Below are positions 8,878-16,202 of a DNA stretch of 64,000 nucleotides, piece after piece. The position numbers and the translations under genes are program-made. The notes under the pieces are model-generated. The model saw only the letters and a program-made list of their open reading frames with translations, was not told the origin of the DNA and made no database searches. Position 1 is the first letter of the stretch. The number at the start of each line of letters is the position of its first letter. The DNA is taken from positions 1 through 64,000 of the forward strand of contig CAKPGR010000003.1 of the NCBI GenBank assembly GCA_934155005.1. The letters run 5' to 3'. This stretch comes from an uncultured Bacilli bacterium. Its GTDB lineage: Bacteria > Bacillota_I > Bacilli_A > RF39 > UBA660.

Positions 8878-8891
8878 CGAACAAAAGTTCG
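8878..8891 (+). promoter_or_regulatory. LexA/DinR SOS box
   Basis: Perfect palindrome CGAACAAAAGTTCG, matching the Bacillus-type LexA operator CGAAC-N4-GTTCG, placed just 9 bases upstream of the recA -35. Indicates SOS control of recA. Confidence 0.9.
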
Positions 8892-8900
8892 CAAAAAGTA

Positions 8901-8929
8901 TTGACATAAAATTTTGAATATTATATAAT
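8901..8929 (+). promoter_or_regulatory. recA promoter
   Basis: Consensus TTGACA (8901-8906) and TATAAT (8924-8929) with a 17-base spacer, directly downstream of the SOS box. Confidence 0.88.
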
Positions 8930-8957
8930 GTTTTTGTAATCATACGAGGAGGATAAA

Positions 8958-9974
8958 ATGACAAAACAAACAACAGACAAAACTTTAGATCAAGTTTTAG
9001 CCGATATAGAAAAACAATTTGGAAAAGGTTCAGTAATGAAACTTGGTGAAAATGAACATATGGATATTGAAACAATACCTAGTGGGTGTTTATCACTAGA
9101 TGCTGCTCTTGGTATAGGGGGATATCCAAAAGGAAGAATAATAGAAATTTATGGACCTGAATCAAGTGGTAAAACCACATTTGCTCTTCATGCTATAGCA
9201 GAAGCTCAAAAATTAGGAGGTAGAGCTGCTTTTATAGATGCTGAACATGCTCTTGATCCAACATATGCTGCTAAAATAGGTGTAAATATAGATGAACTTT
9301 TACTTTCGCAACCAGATAATGGTGAACAAGCATTAGAAATAACAGAGGCCTTAGTTCGTAGTGGAGCTATTAGTGTAATTGTAATTGATTCAGTTGCCGC
9401 ATTAGTGCCACAAGCTGAAATAGAAGGTGAAATGGGTGATTTACAAGTTGGCCTTCAAGCAAGACTTATGAGTAAAGCATTAAGAAAATTATCAGGAATT
9501 ATTAATAAAACAAATACTATTGCTATTTTTATAAATCAATTAAGAGAAAAAGTAGGTGTTATGTTTGGTAATCCAGAAACAACAACCGGAGGTAGAGCAT
9601 TAAAATTTTATTCATCTGTTAGACTTGAAATTAGAAGATCCGAACAAATAAAGGATGGAACAGAAGTTATTGGAAATAAAACAAATATAAAAGTAGTTAA
9701 AAATAAAATGGCTCCACCATTTAAAACTTGTACAGTTGATATAATGTATGGTGAAGGAGTTTCTAAGGAAGCAGATTTAATTGATTTAGCAACAGAAGCA
9801 AAAATTTTGGATAAATCAGGTGCTTGGTATGCTTATAAAGGTGAAAAATTAGGTCAAGGTAAAGAAAATGTAAAAGCTATTTTAAAAACTAATACAAAAT
9901 TATGCGATGAACTTGAAAAATTAGTACGTGAACATTATGGCATGACCCCAACAAAAAAAGATAAAAAAATTTAA
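8958..9974 (+). CDS. recA: Recombinase RecA
   Basis: DNA strand-exchange ATPase and LexA co-protease. Walker [10 protein letters not shown], Walker [13 protein letters not shown], the L2 region with GNPETTTGG, and [12 protein letters not shown] motifs are present; 338 aa is normal. The short C-terminal tail is basic rather than acidic (ends KKDKKI). ATG after GAGGAGG. A dedicated consensus promoter with LexA box precedes it and a terminator follows, so it is monocistronic. Confidence 0.97.
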   Translation: MTKQTTDKTLDQVLADIEKQFGKGSVMKLGENEHMDIETIPSGCLSLDAALGIGGYPKGRIIEIYGPESSGKTTFALHAIAEAQKLGGRAAFIDAEHALDPTYAAKIGVNIDELLLSQPDNGEQALEITEALVRSGAISVIVIDSVAALVPQAEIEGEMGDLQVGLQARLMSKALRKLSGIINKTNTIAIFINQLREKVGVMFGNPETTTGGRALKFYSSVRLEIRRSEQIKDGTEVIGNKTNIKVVKNKMAPPFKTCTVDIMYGEGVSKEADLIDLATEAKILDKSGAWYAYKGEKLGQGKENVKAILKTNTKLCDELEKLVREHYGMTPTKKDKKI

Positions 9975-9996
9975 GATATCATATGATATCTTTTTA
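9973..9996 (+). terminator. Intrinsic terminator after recA
   Basis: AAGATATC/GATATCTT palindrome starting at the recA stop codon, followed by a short T run. Confidence 0.75.
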
Positions 9997-10043
9997 AATT
10001 TATAGGTATTTATGATATAATTAATCGGAGGGGGAATTAGAAA

Positions 10044-10790
10044 ATGGAGAACATAAGTAATAAACAAGAATTAAAAAACCTATTAAAATTGTACAAAAAA
10101 ATATTAAATAATTCTACTATAGATTATCTAGATTCTTTAATAGAATTAGAAATATCAGCATTTGATGGCTCTTTTGATAAAGATGTATTATTGAACCTTG
10201 ATTTATATAAAAAAATAGTTGTATATAATATTTGTAATAGAGTTTTAAATATTTTGGGTCAAAATGAACAAATTTTAAAATTAGATGATGAATCTAAATA
10301 TTTAAGCTTGTATACTATTTTAAATGATGAGAAAATACCTTTATTTGAATTTGGTAATGAAAAAAATATATTTATGGAAAATCCATGTGTTGGAAATATT
10401 GAACTATCTATGGTTGTAGATGGAAAAGATTTAAGAAAAATGGAAATAAATAGACTTATAAATAAGTTGCAAAAATTAAAAAAAGAAAAAAATCCTTATG
10501 AAGATTATTTGATAGGCGTTTATGGAACTTCATATTCAACTTGGGAATTTAATCATGTTAAAGAAATAAGCAACTGTAAAAAGATGATTGATAGTTTAGA
10601 GAGCAGAAGTATAACATTTGAAGAAGAAAAACAAATAGAAAAAATTAATAAAATGCATGATTTACTTTTAAGTGAACTTCAATTAAAAACAGAAGATTTT
10701 ACAGAAGAAAAAGAGGAATCAATTTTGAAAAAGAGATTGATTAAAAAATCAAAATTAGTAAATGTAGAAGATAATATTAAATATATATAG
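10044..10790 (+). CDS. Hypothetical cytoplasmic helical protein (248 aa)
   Basis: No family recognised. The protein is Lys/Glu/Leu-rich and mostly helical by composition, without signal peptide or membrane segment; the middle carries a GVYGTSYSTWEF stretch and the C-terminal third a long charged helix (EEEKQIEKINKMHDLLLSEL). It is first in a tightly spaced cluster with a thymidylate-kinase-like gene (8-base gap), the CheD-like gene and a small membrane protein, behind a GGAGGGGG ribosome binding site and a TATAAT -10 at 10016-10021. Co-transcription suggests a shared role, which I cannot name. Confidence 0.6.
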   Translation: MENISNKQELKNLLKLYKKILNNSTIDYLDSLIELEISAFDGSFDKDVLLNLDLYKKIVVYNICNRVLNILGQNEQILKLDDESKYLSLYTILNDEKIPLFEFGNEKNIFMENPCVGNIELSMVVDGKDLRKMEINRLINKLQKLKKEKNPYEDYLIGVYGTSYSTWEFNHVKEISNCKKMIDSLESRSITFEEEKQIEKINKMHDLLLSELQLKTEDFTEEKEESILKKRLIKKSKLVNVEDNIKYI

Positions 10791-10798
10791 GAGTTATT

Positions 10799-11455
10799 AT
10801 GGGAGAATTAATTGTTATTGAAGGTGCTTGTGATGGTATTGGTAAAACAACACAATACAAAAGATTAATAGAACATTTAAAAAAAGATAATATGAAAGTT
10901 TTTAGTCATCATTTTCCATCATATAATACTTATCAAGGGGTTTCAATAGAAAAATATTTAAGTGGTGAATATGGAAATATAGATTCTCTATCACCATATT
11001 TTATTAATAATTTGTATGCTAGCGATAGAGCTATTACTTGGTATACTTATTTAAAAGAAAAGTGTGAAACTAATGATATATTACTTTTAGATAGATATAC
11101 AACATCAAGTATTATTTATCAGTCAGCTCTTATTGAAAATTTGGATGAAAAGAAAAAATTTATTGATTGGATAATAGATTTTGAATACAATAAATTAGGA
11201 ATAAAAAAACCTGATAAGATTATATTTTTATATGCATCATTTGATTTAGTTACAAAAATGCGTGATGATAGAAAAAATAATGATGGCTTAGAAAATGATA
11301 TACATGAAAGAAATATTGAATTTATGAAGAAAGTTTATGATAATGCTATGTTTGTTGCTGATTACTTATCTTGGGAAAAAATTAAATGTGATGATGGTTT
11401 AAAAATGCGTAGTATAGATGATATTCATAATGAAATTTATAAGGTGATTAAATGA
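10799..11455 (+). CDS. tmk: Thymidylate-kinase-like nucleotide kinase
   Basis: P-loop nucleoside monophosphate kinase that in its family phosphorylates dTMP to dTDP. Motifs: P-loop GACDGIGKTTQ (usually GxDGxGKTTQ), FPSYNTYQGVSIEKYLSG, the ASDR base/phosphate-binding motif, LLLDRYTTSS, and a C-terminal DGLENDIHERNIEFM helix typical of thymidylate kinase. The FPxY...YLxG pattern is closer to the human/archaeal-type branch than to the classical bacterial enzyme next to holB. Length 218 aa is normal. ATG after AGGAG; the stop overlaps the next start (ATGA). Could also serve another pyrimidine nucleotide. Confidence 0.8.
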   Translation: MGELIVIEGACDGIGKTTQYKRLIEHLKKDNMKVFSHHFPSYNTYQGVSIEKYLSGEYGNIDSLSPYFINNLYASDRAITWYTYLKEKCETNDILLLDRYTTSSIIYQSALIENLDEKKKFIDWIIDFEYNKLGIKKPDKIIFLYASFDLVTKMRDDRKNNDGLENDIHERNIEFMKKVYDNAMFVADYLSWEKIKCDDGLKMRSIDDIHNEIYKVIK

Positions 11456-11973
11456 ATTATCTAAATGTTAAATCAGGTGAAGTAAATATTTCATATGATG
11501 AATTTATTGGTACAAAGGGGCTAATGTCATGCGTAGGATACATTCTTTATGACAAAGAAGATATGGTAGCGATAGTTGGACATGTATCTAATAGCTTTTC
11601 TGTTAGTACGATTGGTAATAATTCTCTTCATCCCTATTTTCATGATTTATATTATCTTATTTGTGATAATGAATTAATGCATAAAAATTTTGATTTAAAA
11701 ATAATAGAAGGTGCTAGTAAATCGGTAGAAGAATTTGAATATAATAAAGAGTTTACTGATTATATAGTAGAACAACTTAAAAGAATTAAGATTATTAATA
11801 TTAATTCAATTGATATGGAAATTTCTGATGAGTGTTATCAAATTGTTGACAAAGAAGGGAATGAATGTTTAAATTCTAATTTAGAAAATTCAAAACAATT
11901 TGCTTTTGATCCTAAAACTGGTCAATTTGTAACAAAGTTAGTTTCTTTTGATCAAGAAAATAAAACAATTTAA
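11452..11973 (+). CDS. CheD-like putative protein deamidase
   Basis: 173 aa, no membrane segment. The first 50 residues read like the CheD fold: T21, then GLMSC with C27 and a GH pair with H44. These are the same residues and spacing as the Thr-Cys-His set described for the chemoreceptor glutamine deamidase CheD, and the surrounding LMSCVGYILYD resembles the CheD LGSCVAVCLYD block. The C-terminal part shares nothing obvious. No chemotaxis or flagellar genes occur in the window, so a classical CheD role is unlikely; a stand-alone Cys-dependent deamidase or hydrolase is the best guess. Overlaps the kinase gene by 4 bases. Confidence 0.5.
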   Translation: MNYLNVKSGEVNISYDEFIGTKGLMSCVGYILYDKEDMVAIVGHVSNSFSVSTIGNNSLHPYFHDLYYLICDNELMHKNFDLKIIEGASKSVEEFEYNKEFTDYIVEQLKRIKIININSIDMEISDECYQIVDKEGNECLNSNLENSKQFAFDPKTGQFVTKLVSFDQENKTI

Positions 11974-11984
11974 TATGATTTAAT

Positions 11985-12362
11985 ATGGATGATAAGTTTG
12001 ATAAACTAAAACAAATTGAAGTTGAAAATAAAGTATGGATAATATATATTATAATTATAGTACTTAGTTGGTATGCAAATGATAAAGAAAAAAAGTATTT
12101 ACTATATAATGATGAAAAAAGTAAAAAAGAATATCAAAATTTATTGATTTTAATTTTTACTATCTTATTGATAATATATATTTATTTTACTAAAACTAGT
12201 TATGATGATATAAAAAAATTAACAATATATGATAATGAGAAAAAGAAAACTCTAATTAATTTATCATTTATAGGATCATTTTTAATTTTAATAAGTGGAA
12301 TTATCTTTTTATATATTGCTATTGTTGATGATGAAATTCAAACTGAAATAGCGTTTAATTAG
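11985..12362 (+). CDS. Small membrane protein (125 aa)
   Basis: No family recognised. Three hydrophobic segments (about residues 18-30, 48-70 and 91-113) are separated by Lys-rich loops, so an integral membrane protein is likely. It follows the CheD-like gene after 11 bases with little in the way of a ribosome binding site (TTTAATATG), suggesting translation coupled to the upstream gene. Last gene of the 10.0-12.4 kb cluster. Confidence 0.55.
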   Translation: MDDKFDKLKQIEVENKVWIIYIIIIVLSWYANDKEKKYLLYNDEKSKKEYQNLLILIFTILLIIYIYFTKTSYDDIKKLTIYDNEKKKTLINLSFIGSFLILISGIIFLYIAIVDDEIQTEIAFN

Positions 12363-12402
12363 ATAAAAATAATAAAAATATTTATAAAATATCAAAAAAG
12401 TA

Positions 12403-12431
12403 TTGATAAAATTAAAAAAATAATGTATACT
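12403..12431 (+). promoter_or_regulatory. tRNA-Ile promoter
   Basis: TTGATA (12403-12408), 17-base spacer, TATACT (12426-12431), 22 bases before the mature tRNA. Confidence 0.75.
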
Positions 12432-12453
12432 TTAATAGTCATTAAGACTATTT

Positions 12454-12530
<77 letters not shown>

Positions 12531-12540
12531 GATTGATAGT

Positions 12541-12572
12541 AAACTCAAACCATAAAAGTTTGAGTTTTTTTG
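12541..12572 (+). terminator. Intrinsic terminator after tRNA-Ile
   Basis: AAACTCAAAC / GTTTGAGTTT stem of 10 bp followed by T-rich sequence. Confidence 0.85.
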
Positions 12573-12692
12573 AGTTTTAAAATACAAGAATTAATGATAA
12601 AATATATTATATAAATTAATTTGTTTTGACAATTTTAAAAACACACTTTTATAGTGACAAAATTATTATATGTTTAGAAAGTAGTGATAAAT

Positions 12693-13526
12693 ATGTTAAT
12701 ATATAAGAATACATTTGATAATGTGAAAACAATTGGCTTTGAATTTCCTATCGAAGATCAATTCTATGCATCCGAAACAGAAGCAATTGTTGCTGATGGA
12801 ATAACTAGAGATCCTATTGGGATTAGTAATTTATCGACTTGTTCTCCTAAAGATTTTTTAGAAAGATATCCAAGACCTAGTGGTGCTGAATTAGCCGCAA
12901 AAGCGATATGTGATACTTTTTCAAAAACCAATGGTTCACTAATGGAAAAATTGATTAAATGTAATGAAAGTGTTAGAAAATTAAATAATAAATATATTTC
13001 AAAATGTGATTATCTTGAAAATGATTATTACGGAGCTGTTGCTTCATGTATTAGTATTGAAAAATACATTTTAAATTATGCTTATGTTTGTGATTGTGGA
13101 ATAACTATATATGATAAATTAGGAAATATTAAATTCCAAACGAAAGATGATAAAGAATTATATAGTGATCCATATATTAATAAAATTGGTATTTCTTGGA
13201 ATTTACCAGAATCACGAGTAATAGTTAGAAGAGATTATAGAAATAATCCAAATAATATCCAAGATAATAAATGTGTATCTTATGGAGCTATTACGGGTGA
13301 AAAATCGGCTATAGAATTTATAAAAACTGGACAATTTGAAATATCAGATGGTGATATAATAGCAGTATATAGTGATGGTTTTAAAAATTTTTTGCATGAT
13401 GAGTATTTTATATTGCAAATACTTCATTTTGAAAAAGATGAATTTGAAAGATATATTGAAACTAAATCTAAACTTGATTATGAAAAATATGGTAAAGAAA
13501 AAACTTTAATATTATTTAGAAATTAA
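12693..13526 (+). CDS. PP2C-family serine/threonine phosphatase-like protein
   Basis: About 277 aa, cytoplasmic. Features of the PPM/PP2C fold appear in order: an N-terminal P-IEDQF followed by IVADGITR (the metal-binding VADGxG region, here without the GG), AYVCDCGITIYD (resembling the GDSxxxL strand), GAITGEKSA, GDIIAVYSDGF (the D-GD-ll-SDG motif) and a final EKTLILFR. The distal DN metal residue near the C terminus is not obvious. ATG at 12693; a GTG three codons upstream is less likely. A protein kinase with variant motifs lies at 33.2 kb, but the two are not linked. Substrate unknown; a degenerate or specialised phosphatase remains possible. Confidence 0.65.
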   Translation: MLIYKNTFDNVKTIGFEFPIEDQFYASETEAIVADGITRDPIGISNLSTCSPKDFLERYPRPSGAELAAKAICDTFSKTNGSLMEKLIKCNESVRKLNNKYISKCDYLENDYYGAVASCISIEKYILNYAYVCDCGITIYDKLGNIKFQTKDDKELYSDPYINKIGISWNLPESRVIVRRDYRNNPNNIQDNKCVSYGAITGEKSAIEFIKTGQFEISDGDIIAVYSDGFKNFLHDEYFILQILHFEKDEFERYIETKSKLDYEKYGKEKTLILFRN

Positions 13527-13593
13527 AGGTTGTTCTACTTCTTCCCTTAAGGCACCATTGAAAAATTAGTCGAACTAATCGACTTCTATATAT

Positions 13594-13622
13594 AAGTCAA
13601 TCAGAAATGATTGACTTTTTAG
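13594..13622 (+). terminator. Intrinsic terminator after PP2C-like gene
   Basis: AAGTCAATCA / TGATTGACTT stem with a 4-base loop and T run. A smaller GTCGA...TCGAC hairpin lies just upstream (13570-13583). Confidence 0.82.
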
Positions 13623-13731
13623 TGCTAAAAAATCATATAAAGGAATTTTTAAAGAAGAAATTGAAATTGAAGAATCTCTAGAATCGAGGTTAAGAGTAAT
13701 ATGTGATTTTTTAATACTACTCCAACAATAA
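13621..13731 (+). pseudogene. Possible decayed coding fragment
   Basis: A 36-codon open stretch without start codon (begins right after the terminator T run) reads a charged, protein-like sequence with EEIEIEESLESRLRV near its middle and ends TAA at 13731. The following bases to 13800 contain only short broken frames. Could be the remnant of a gene lost by deletion, or chance in AT-rich DNA. The rest of 13732-13805 shows no feature I can support. Confidence 0.2.
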
Positions 13732-13812
13732 TAAATGGAAGCTTTGGATGAATTGATGAAACATTATATTTAAAAAGAAGATTTATGTCAATTATAGATT
13801 GGTGTCAATTTT

Positions 13813-13841
13813 TTGACAATTTAAATAATTTATGCTATTAT
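13813..13841 (+). promoter_or_regulatory. Promoter of antitoxin-like small RNA
   Basis: TTGACA (13813-13818), 17-base spacer, TATTAT (13836-13841). It drives rightward transcription from about 13848 into a region without a plausible protein on this strand. Confidence 0.7.
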
Positions 13842-13847
13842 CAGTAT

Positions 13848-13966
13848 GTAAGCAAGAGAACTTGCATAAAATAAAAAAGAGGAACATTCGATTCTACAAG
13901 TGAATGTCGCCTCTAAAAAACTTAGTATTGACACTCAATCAAAGATGAAAGAGTGTCATATTTTTA
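13848..13966 (+). ncRNA. Putative antitoxin small RNA, convergent with toxin mRNA
   Basis: About 118 nt from the predicted start to an intrinsic terminator. It contains a GCAAG/CTTGC hairpin (13852-13865), a long hairpin with arms AGGAACATTC and GTGAATGTCGCCT (13880-13912), and a terminator hairpin GACACTC (13930-13936) / GAGTGTC (13951-13957) with T run 13961-13965. The second hairpin is nearly the same sequence as the 5' end of the opposite-strand toxin mRNA (14104 down to 14076), so arms of the two RNAs can pair; the 3' ends are fully antisense across the shared terminator. Architecture resembles the Fst/par convergent RNA I/RNA II pair. Confidence 0.55.
13928..13966. terminator. Shared bidirectional terminator of toxin/antitoxin pair
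   Basis: 7-bp stem GACACTC/GAGTGTC. On the plus strand it is followed at once by ATATTTTT; on the minus strand a T run appears 8 bases after the stem. Confidence 0.6.
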
Positions 13967-14048
13967 TTGCTATTACCAATAAGGTAAGGAGTAATAAAAT
14001 GATAGCAATAAGACGAAGGACTTTTATTATAAAAGTTCTTTTCTTCAT
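13956..14048 (-). CDS. Small hydrophobic peptide, putative type I toxin (30 aa)
   Basis: ATG at 14048 (minus strand) follows a near-perfect AAAGGAGGG ribosome binding site. The peptide starts MKKRTFIIKVLR, then about 17 residues rich in Leu/Ile/Val/Ala, ending IKI: a basic N terminus plus a single membrane helix, as in small membrane-damaging type I toxins. The stop codon lies in the shared terminator. The ribosome binding site can pair with CCTCC near 14080-14076 in the same mRNA, and the 5' end can form its own hairpin. A promoter with perfect TATAAT lies upstream. No sequence match to a named toxin is claimed; the call rests on size, composition and architecture. Confidence 0.55.
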   Translation of the reverse strand: MKKRTFIIKVLRLIAIILLLLTLLVIAIKI

Positions 14049-14110
14049 TGTATCCCTCCTTTCTTTCTCAAGATTGGAGGACGACACTCACATCAAATGT
14101 TCCTGTTAAA

Positions 14111-14139
14111 ATTATATAATAAGTAAATTCATAAAACAA
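14111..14139 (-). promoter_or_regulatory. Promoter of the small hydrophobic peptide gene
   Basis: On the minus strand: TTGTTT (14139-14134), 17-base spacer, TATAAT (14116-14111). The predicted start near 14104 coincides with the first base of the 5' hairpin. Confidence 0.6.
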
Positions 14140-14355
14140 GCGAACAGATGAAAGTTTAATAACATACTTGAAAATTAAAATTAGAAATTCAATTTTAATA
14201 AGTAATAATATAATGTATATATGTTAAACTTAGAAATAAAAAACTAAAAATCTTTTTAAATTCATGATAGCATTATTAAAAATACTAATGACGATATTTA
14301 TAAATTAAAAGACTTTTAATTTATATGAATTTATATTCTATATATTTGGTATTAA
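14140..14355. other. AT-rich intergenic stretch without recognised feature
   Basis: Between the toxin promoter and the gatC promoter I see only AT-rich sequence with short inverted repeats around 14245-14330 (AAATTCATGATAG, ATTAAAAGTCTTTTAAT); no frame with a usable ribosome binding site. Confidence 0.4.
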
Positions 14356-14384
14356 TTGACATGAAAATTAAATTGTTTTATAAT
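14356..14384 (+). promoter_or_regulatory. gatC: gatCAB promoter
   Basis: TTGACA (14356-14361), 17-base spacer, TATAAT (14379-14384): a full consensus promoter. Confidence 0.88.
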
Positions 14385-14407
14385 TAATTAGTAATGAAAA
14401 GTCAACG

Positions 14408-14444
14408 AATCAGTAATTTTAGACTTCTATTACTGATTTTTTTT
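14408..14444 (+). terminator. Leader terminator/attenuator in front of gatC
   Basis: AATCAGTAAT (14408-14417) and ATTACTGATT (14429-14438) form a perfect 10-bp stem directly followed by eight T, between the promoter and the gatC ribosome binding site (AGGAGGC). It has every feature of an intrinsic terminator and occupies most of the ~65-base leader, so most transcripts should stop there unless something prevents it. Confidence 0.8.
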
Positions 14445-14457
14445 ATAGGAGGCATTT

Positions 14458-14754
14458 ATGAACAAATTTACAAAAGAAATGGTAGTAGATTATGCTGATA
14501 AATTATTAATCGGATTAACAGAAGAAGAGATAAATATGGTTTTGGATGAATTTGATATTATAGATCAAAATATAGATTTAATTAATGATATTGAAAATAT
14601 TAATACAGTAGAACCAATGACACATTGCCTAGATAATTTTGAGTGCGTGATGGGTGAAGATATAGTAGAAGAATCTGTTGATATAGATGATTTACTTTCA
14701 AACTGTGATGACTATATAAGCGATGAAATAAAAGTTCCAAAGGTGGTTGATTAA
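14458..14754 (+). CDS. gatC: Asp/Glu-tRNA amidotransferase subunit GatC
   Basis: Small subunit that wraps around GatA and GatB and stabilises the complex turning misacylated Glu-tRNA(Gln)/Asp-tRNA(Asn) into the correct amide. 98 aa; the N-terminal helix TKEMVVDYADKLLIGLTEEE and the EPMTH block (VEPMTHCLDN, residues ~51-60) are the usual GatC signatures. ATG after AGGAGG. First gene of gatCAB. Confidence 0.88.
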   Translation: MNKFTKEMVVDYADKLLIGLTEEEINMVLDEFDIIDQNIDLINDIENINTVEPMTHCLDNFECVMGEDIVEESVDIDDLLSNCDDYISDEIKVPKVVD

Positions 14755-14755
14755 T

Positions 14756-16201
14756 ATGTATATGAATAAGAGTATTTCCGAAATACACGATGACTTAATT
14801 AATAAAAAAGTTAGCGTTGAAGAATTAATAAATGAGTCATTAGAAAAATCAAAAGAAGTAGAAGAAAAATATAATGCATTCGTTACAATTTTAGATAATG
14901 TAGAAGATGTAGAAATTACAAATGAACTTTTATCAGGAATACCTTATGGGGTAAAAGATAATTATTCGACAAAAGGCATTTTATCAACAGGATCTTCAAA
15001 TACTTTAAAAGATTATATACCATTCTTTACAGCAACAGCTATAGAAAATATTAATAAAAAAGGCGCTGTTATGGTTAATAAAACAGCTATGGATGAATTT
15101 GGAATGGGTGGTACAGGTACAACATGTCATACAGGTGTAGTTTTAAATCCTTGGGATAAAACACGTATGTGTGCTGGATCAAGTGCTGGATCTGCTTGTG
15201 CTGTTGCGGCAGGAGTTTATCCATTCGCAACAGGATCTGATACAGGGGATTCTATAAGAAAGCCAGCAGCTTACTGTGGTATTGTAGGGTATAAACCAAC
15301 TTACGGAATGATTTCAAGATATGGACTTTTCCCATTCGCATCAAGTCTAGACCACTGTGGAGTATTAACTCGTTCAGTTAAAGATGCTGCTATTGTCGTA
15401 GATGCTATGAAAGGAAAAGATAAAAACGATATGACTTCTTGGGATTCAAGTAATATTAATTTAACTAACTCTTTAACTGAAAGTATTGAAGGTAAAAAAT
15501 TATGTTATATAAAAGAAATTTGTAATTTAGATAATTATCCAAATGCAAGCCAAGAATTAAAAGAACATTTAATCAACTTTCAAAATAAGATAGAAGAATT
15601 TAAAAAACTTGGAATTCAAATAGATGAAGTCAGCGTTGATAAAAAATTATTAAATGCTATTTCATCAAGTTATGTTGTAATTTCTTGTGCTGAAGCAACA
15701 TCAAATATGTCTAATTTAACAGGAATTATTTTTGGACCAAGAGAAAATAAAAATAACTATATTGATATGATGAAGGAATATAGAACTAAAAACTTTTCGC
15801 CACTTATAAAAAGAAGATTTATAATAGGGTCATATGTTTTACAAGCTGAAAATAAAGATAGATACTTCCATAATGCTCAAAGAGTTAGAAGAATGCTAGT
15901 TGATGAATGGAATAAATTATTTGAAAAATATGACGCTGTTATATTACCAGTTGGAAGTGGCCCTGCAAAAAAACTAGATGAAGCAAATGAAATTTTAGAA
16001 GAATCAGCTTTAGAAGAACATTTACAAGTTGGCAATTTTGGTGGCTTTCCATCAATTACAATTCCAGATGGATTTGTAAATAAAATGCCAGTTGCTTTAA
16101 ATATAACAGGTAAATGTTATGATGATGCTAATGTTTTAAATATAGCTTATAGTTTAGAAAAACAAATGGATTATAAAAATCAAATAGCAAAGGAGAATTA
16201 A
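14756..16201 (+). CDS. gatA: Asp/Glu-tRNA amidotransferase subunit GatA (amidase)
   Basis: Amidase-signature enzyme that releases ammonia from glutamine. Catalytic Lys in PYGVKDNY, cis-Ser/nucleophile region CAGSSAGSA and TGSDTGDSIRKPA. The glycine-rich signatures are slightly altered (usually GGSSGGSA and DTGGSIRQPA), a variation to note but with all catalytic residues kept. The first ATG at 14756 lies 10 bases after an AGGTGG ribosome binding site; an upstream TTG overlapping gatC is rejected. Length 481 aa is normal. Confidence 0.95.
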   Translation: MYMNKSISEIHDDLINKKVSVEELINESLEKSKEVEEKYNAFVTILDNVEDVEITNELLSGIPYGVKDNYSTKGILSTGSSNTLKDYIPFFTATAIENINKKGAVMVNKTAMDEFGMGGTGTTCHTGVVLNPWDKTRMCAGSSAGSACAVAAGVYPFATGSDTGDSIRKPAAYCGIVGYKPTYGMISRYGLFPFASSLDHCGVLTRSVKDAAIVVDAMKGKDKNDMTSWDSSNINLTNSLTESIEGKKLCYIKEICNLDNYPNASQELKEHLINFQNKIEEFKKLGIQIDEVSVDKKLLNAISSSYVVISCAEATSNMSNLTGIIFGPRENKNNYIDMMKEYRTKNFSPLIKRRFIIGSYVLQAENKDRYFHNAQRVRRMLVDEWNKLFEKYDAVILPVGSGPAKKLDEANEILEESALEEHLQVGNFGGFPSITIPDGFVNKMPVALNITGKCYDDANVLNIAYSLEKQMDYKNQIAKEN

Positions 16202-16202
16202 A

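Noticed and set aside
13900..14109. 69-codon plus-strand open frame over the toxin locus
   Set aside because: No ribosome binding site at its start, and it is antisense to the hydrophobic peptide and spans both hairpins; the minus-strand peptide and small RNA explain the sequence better.
14384..14457. T-box in front of gatCAB
   Set aside because: The leader is too short and has no T-box core sequence or specifier stem; only a terminator hairpin is present.
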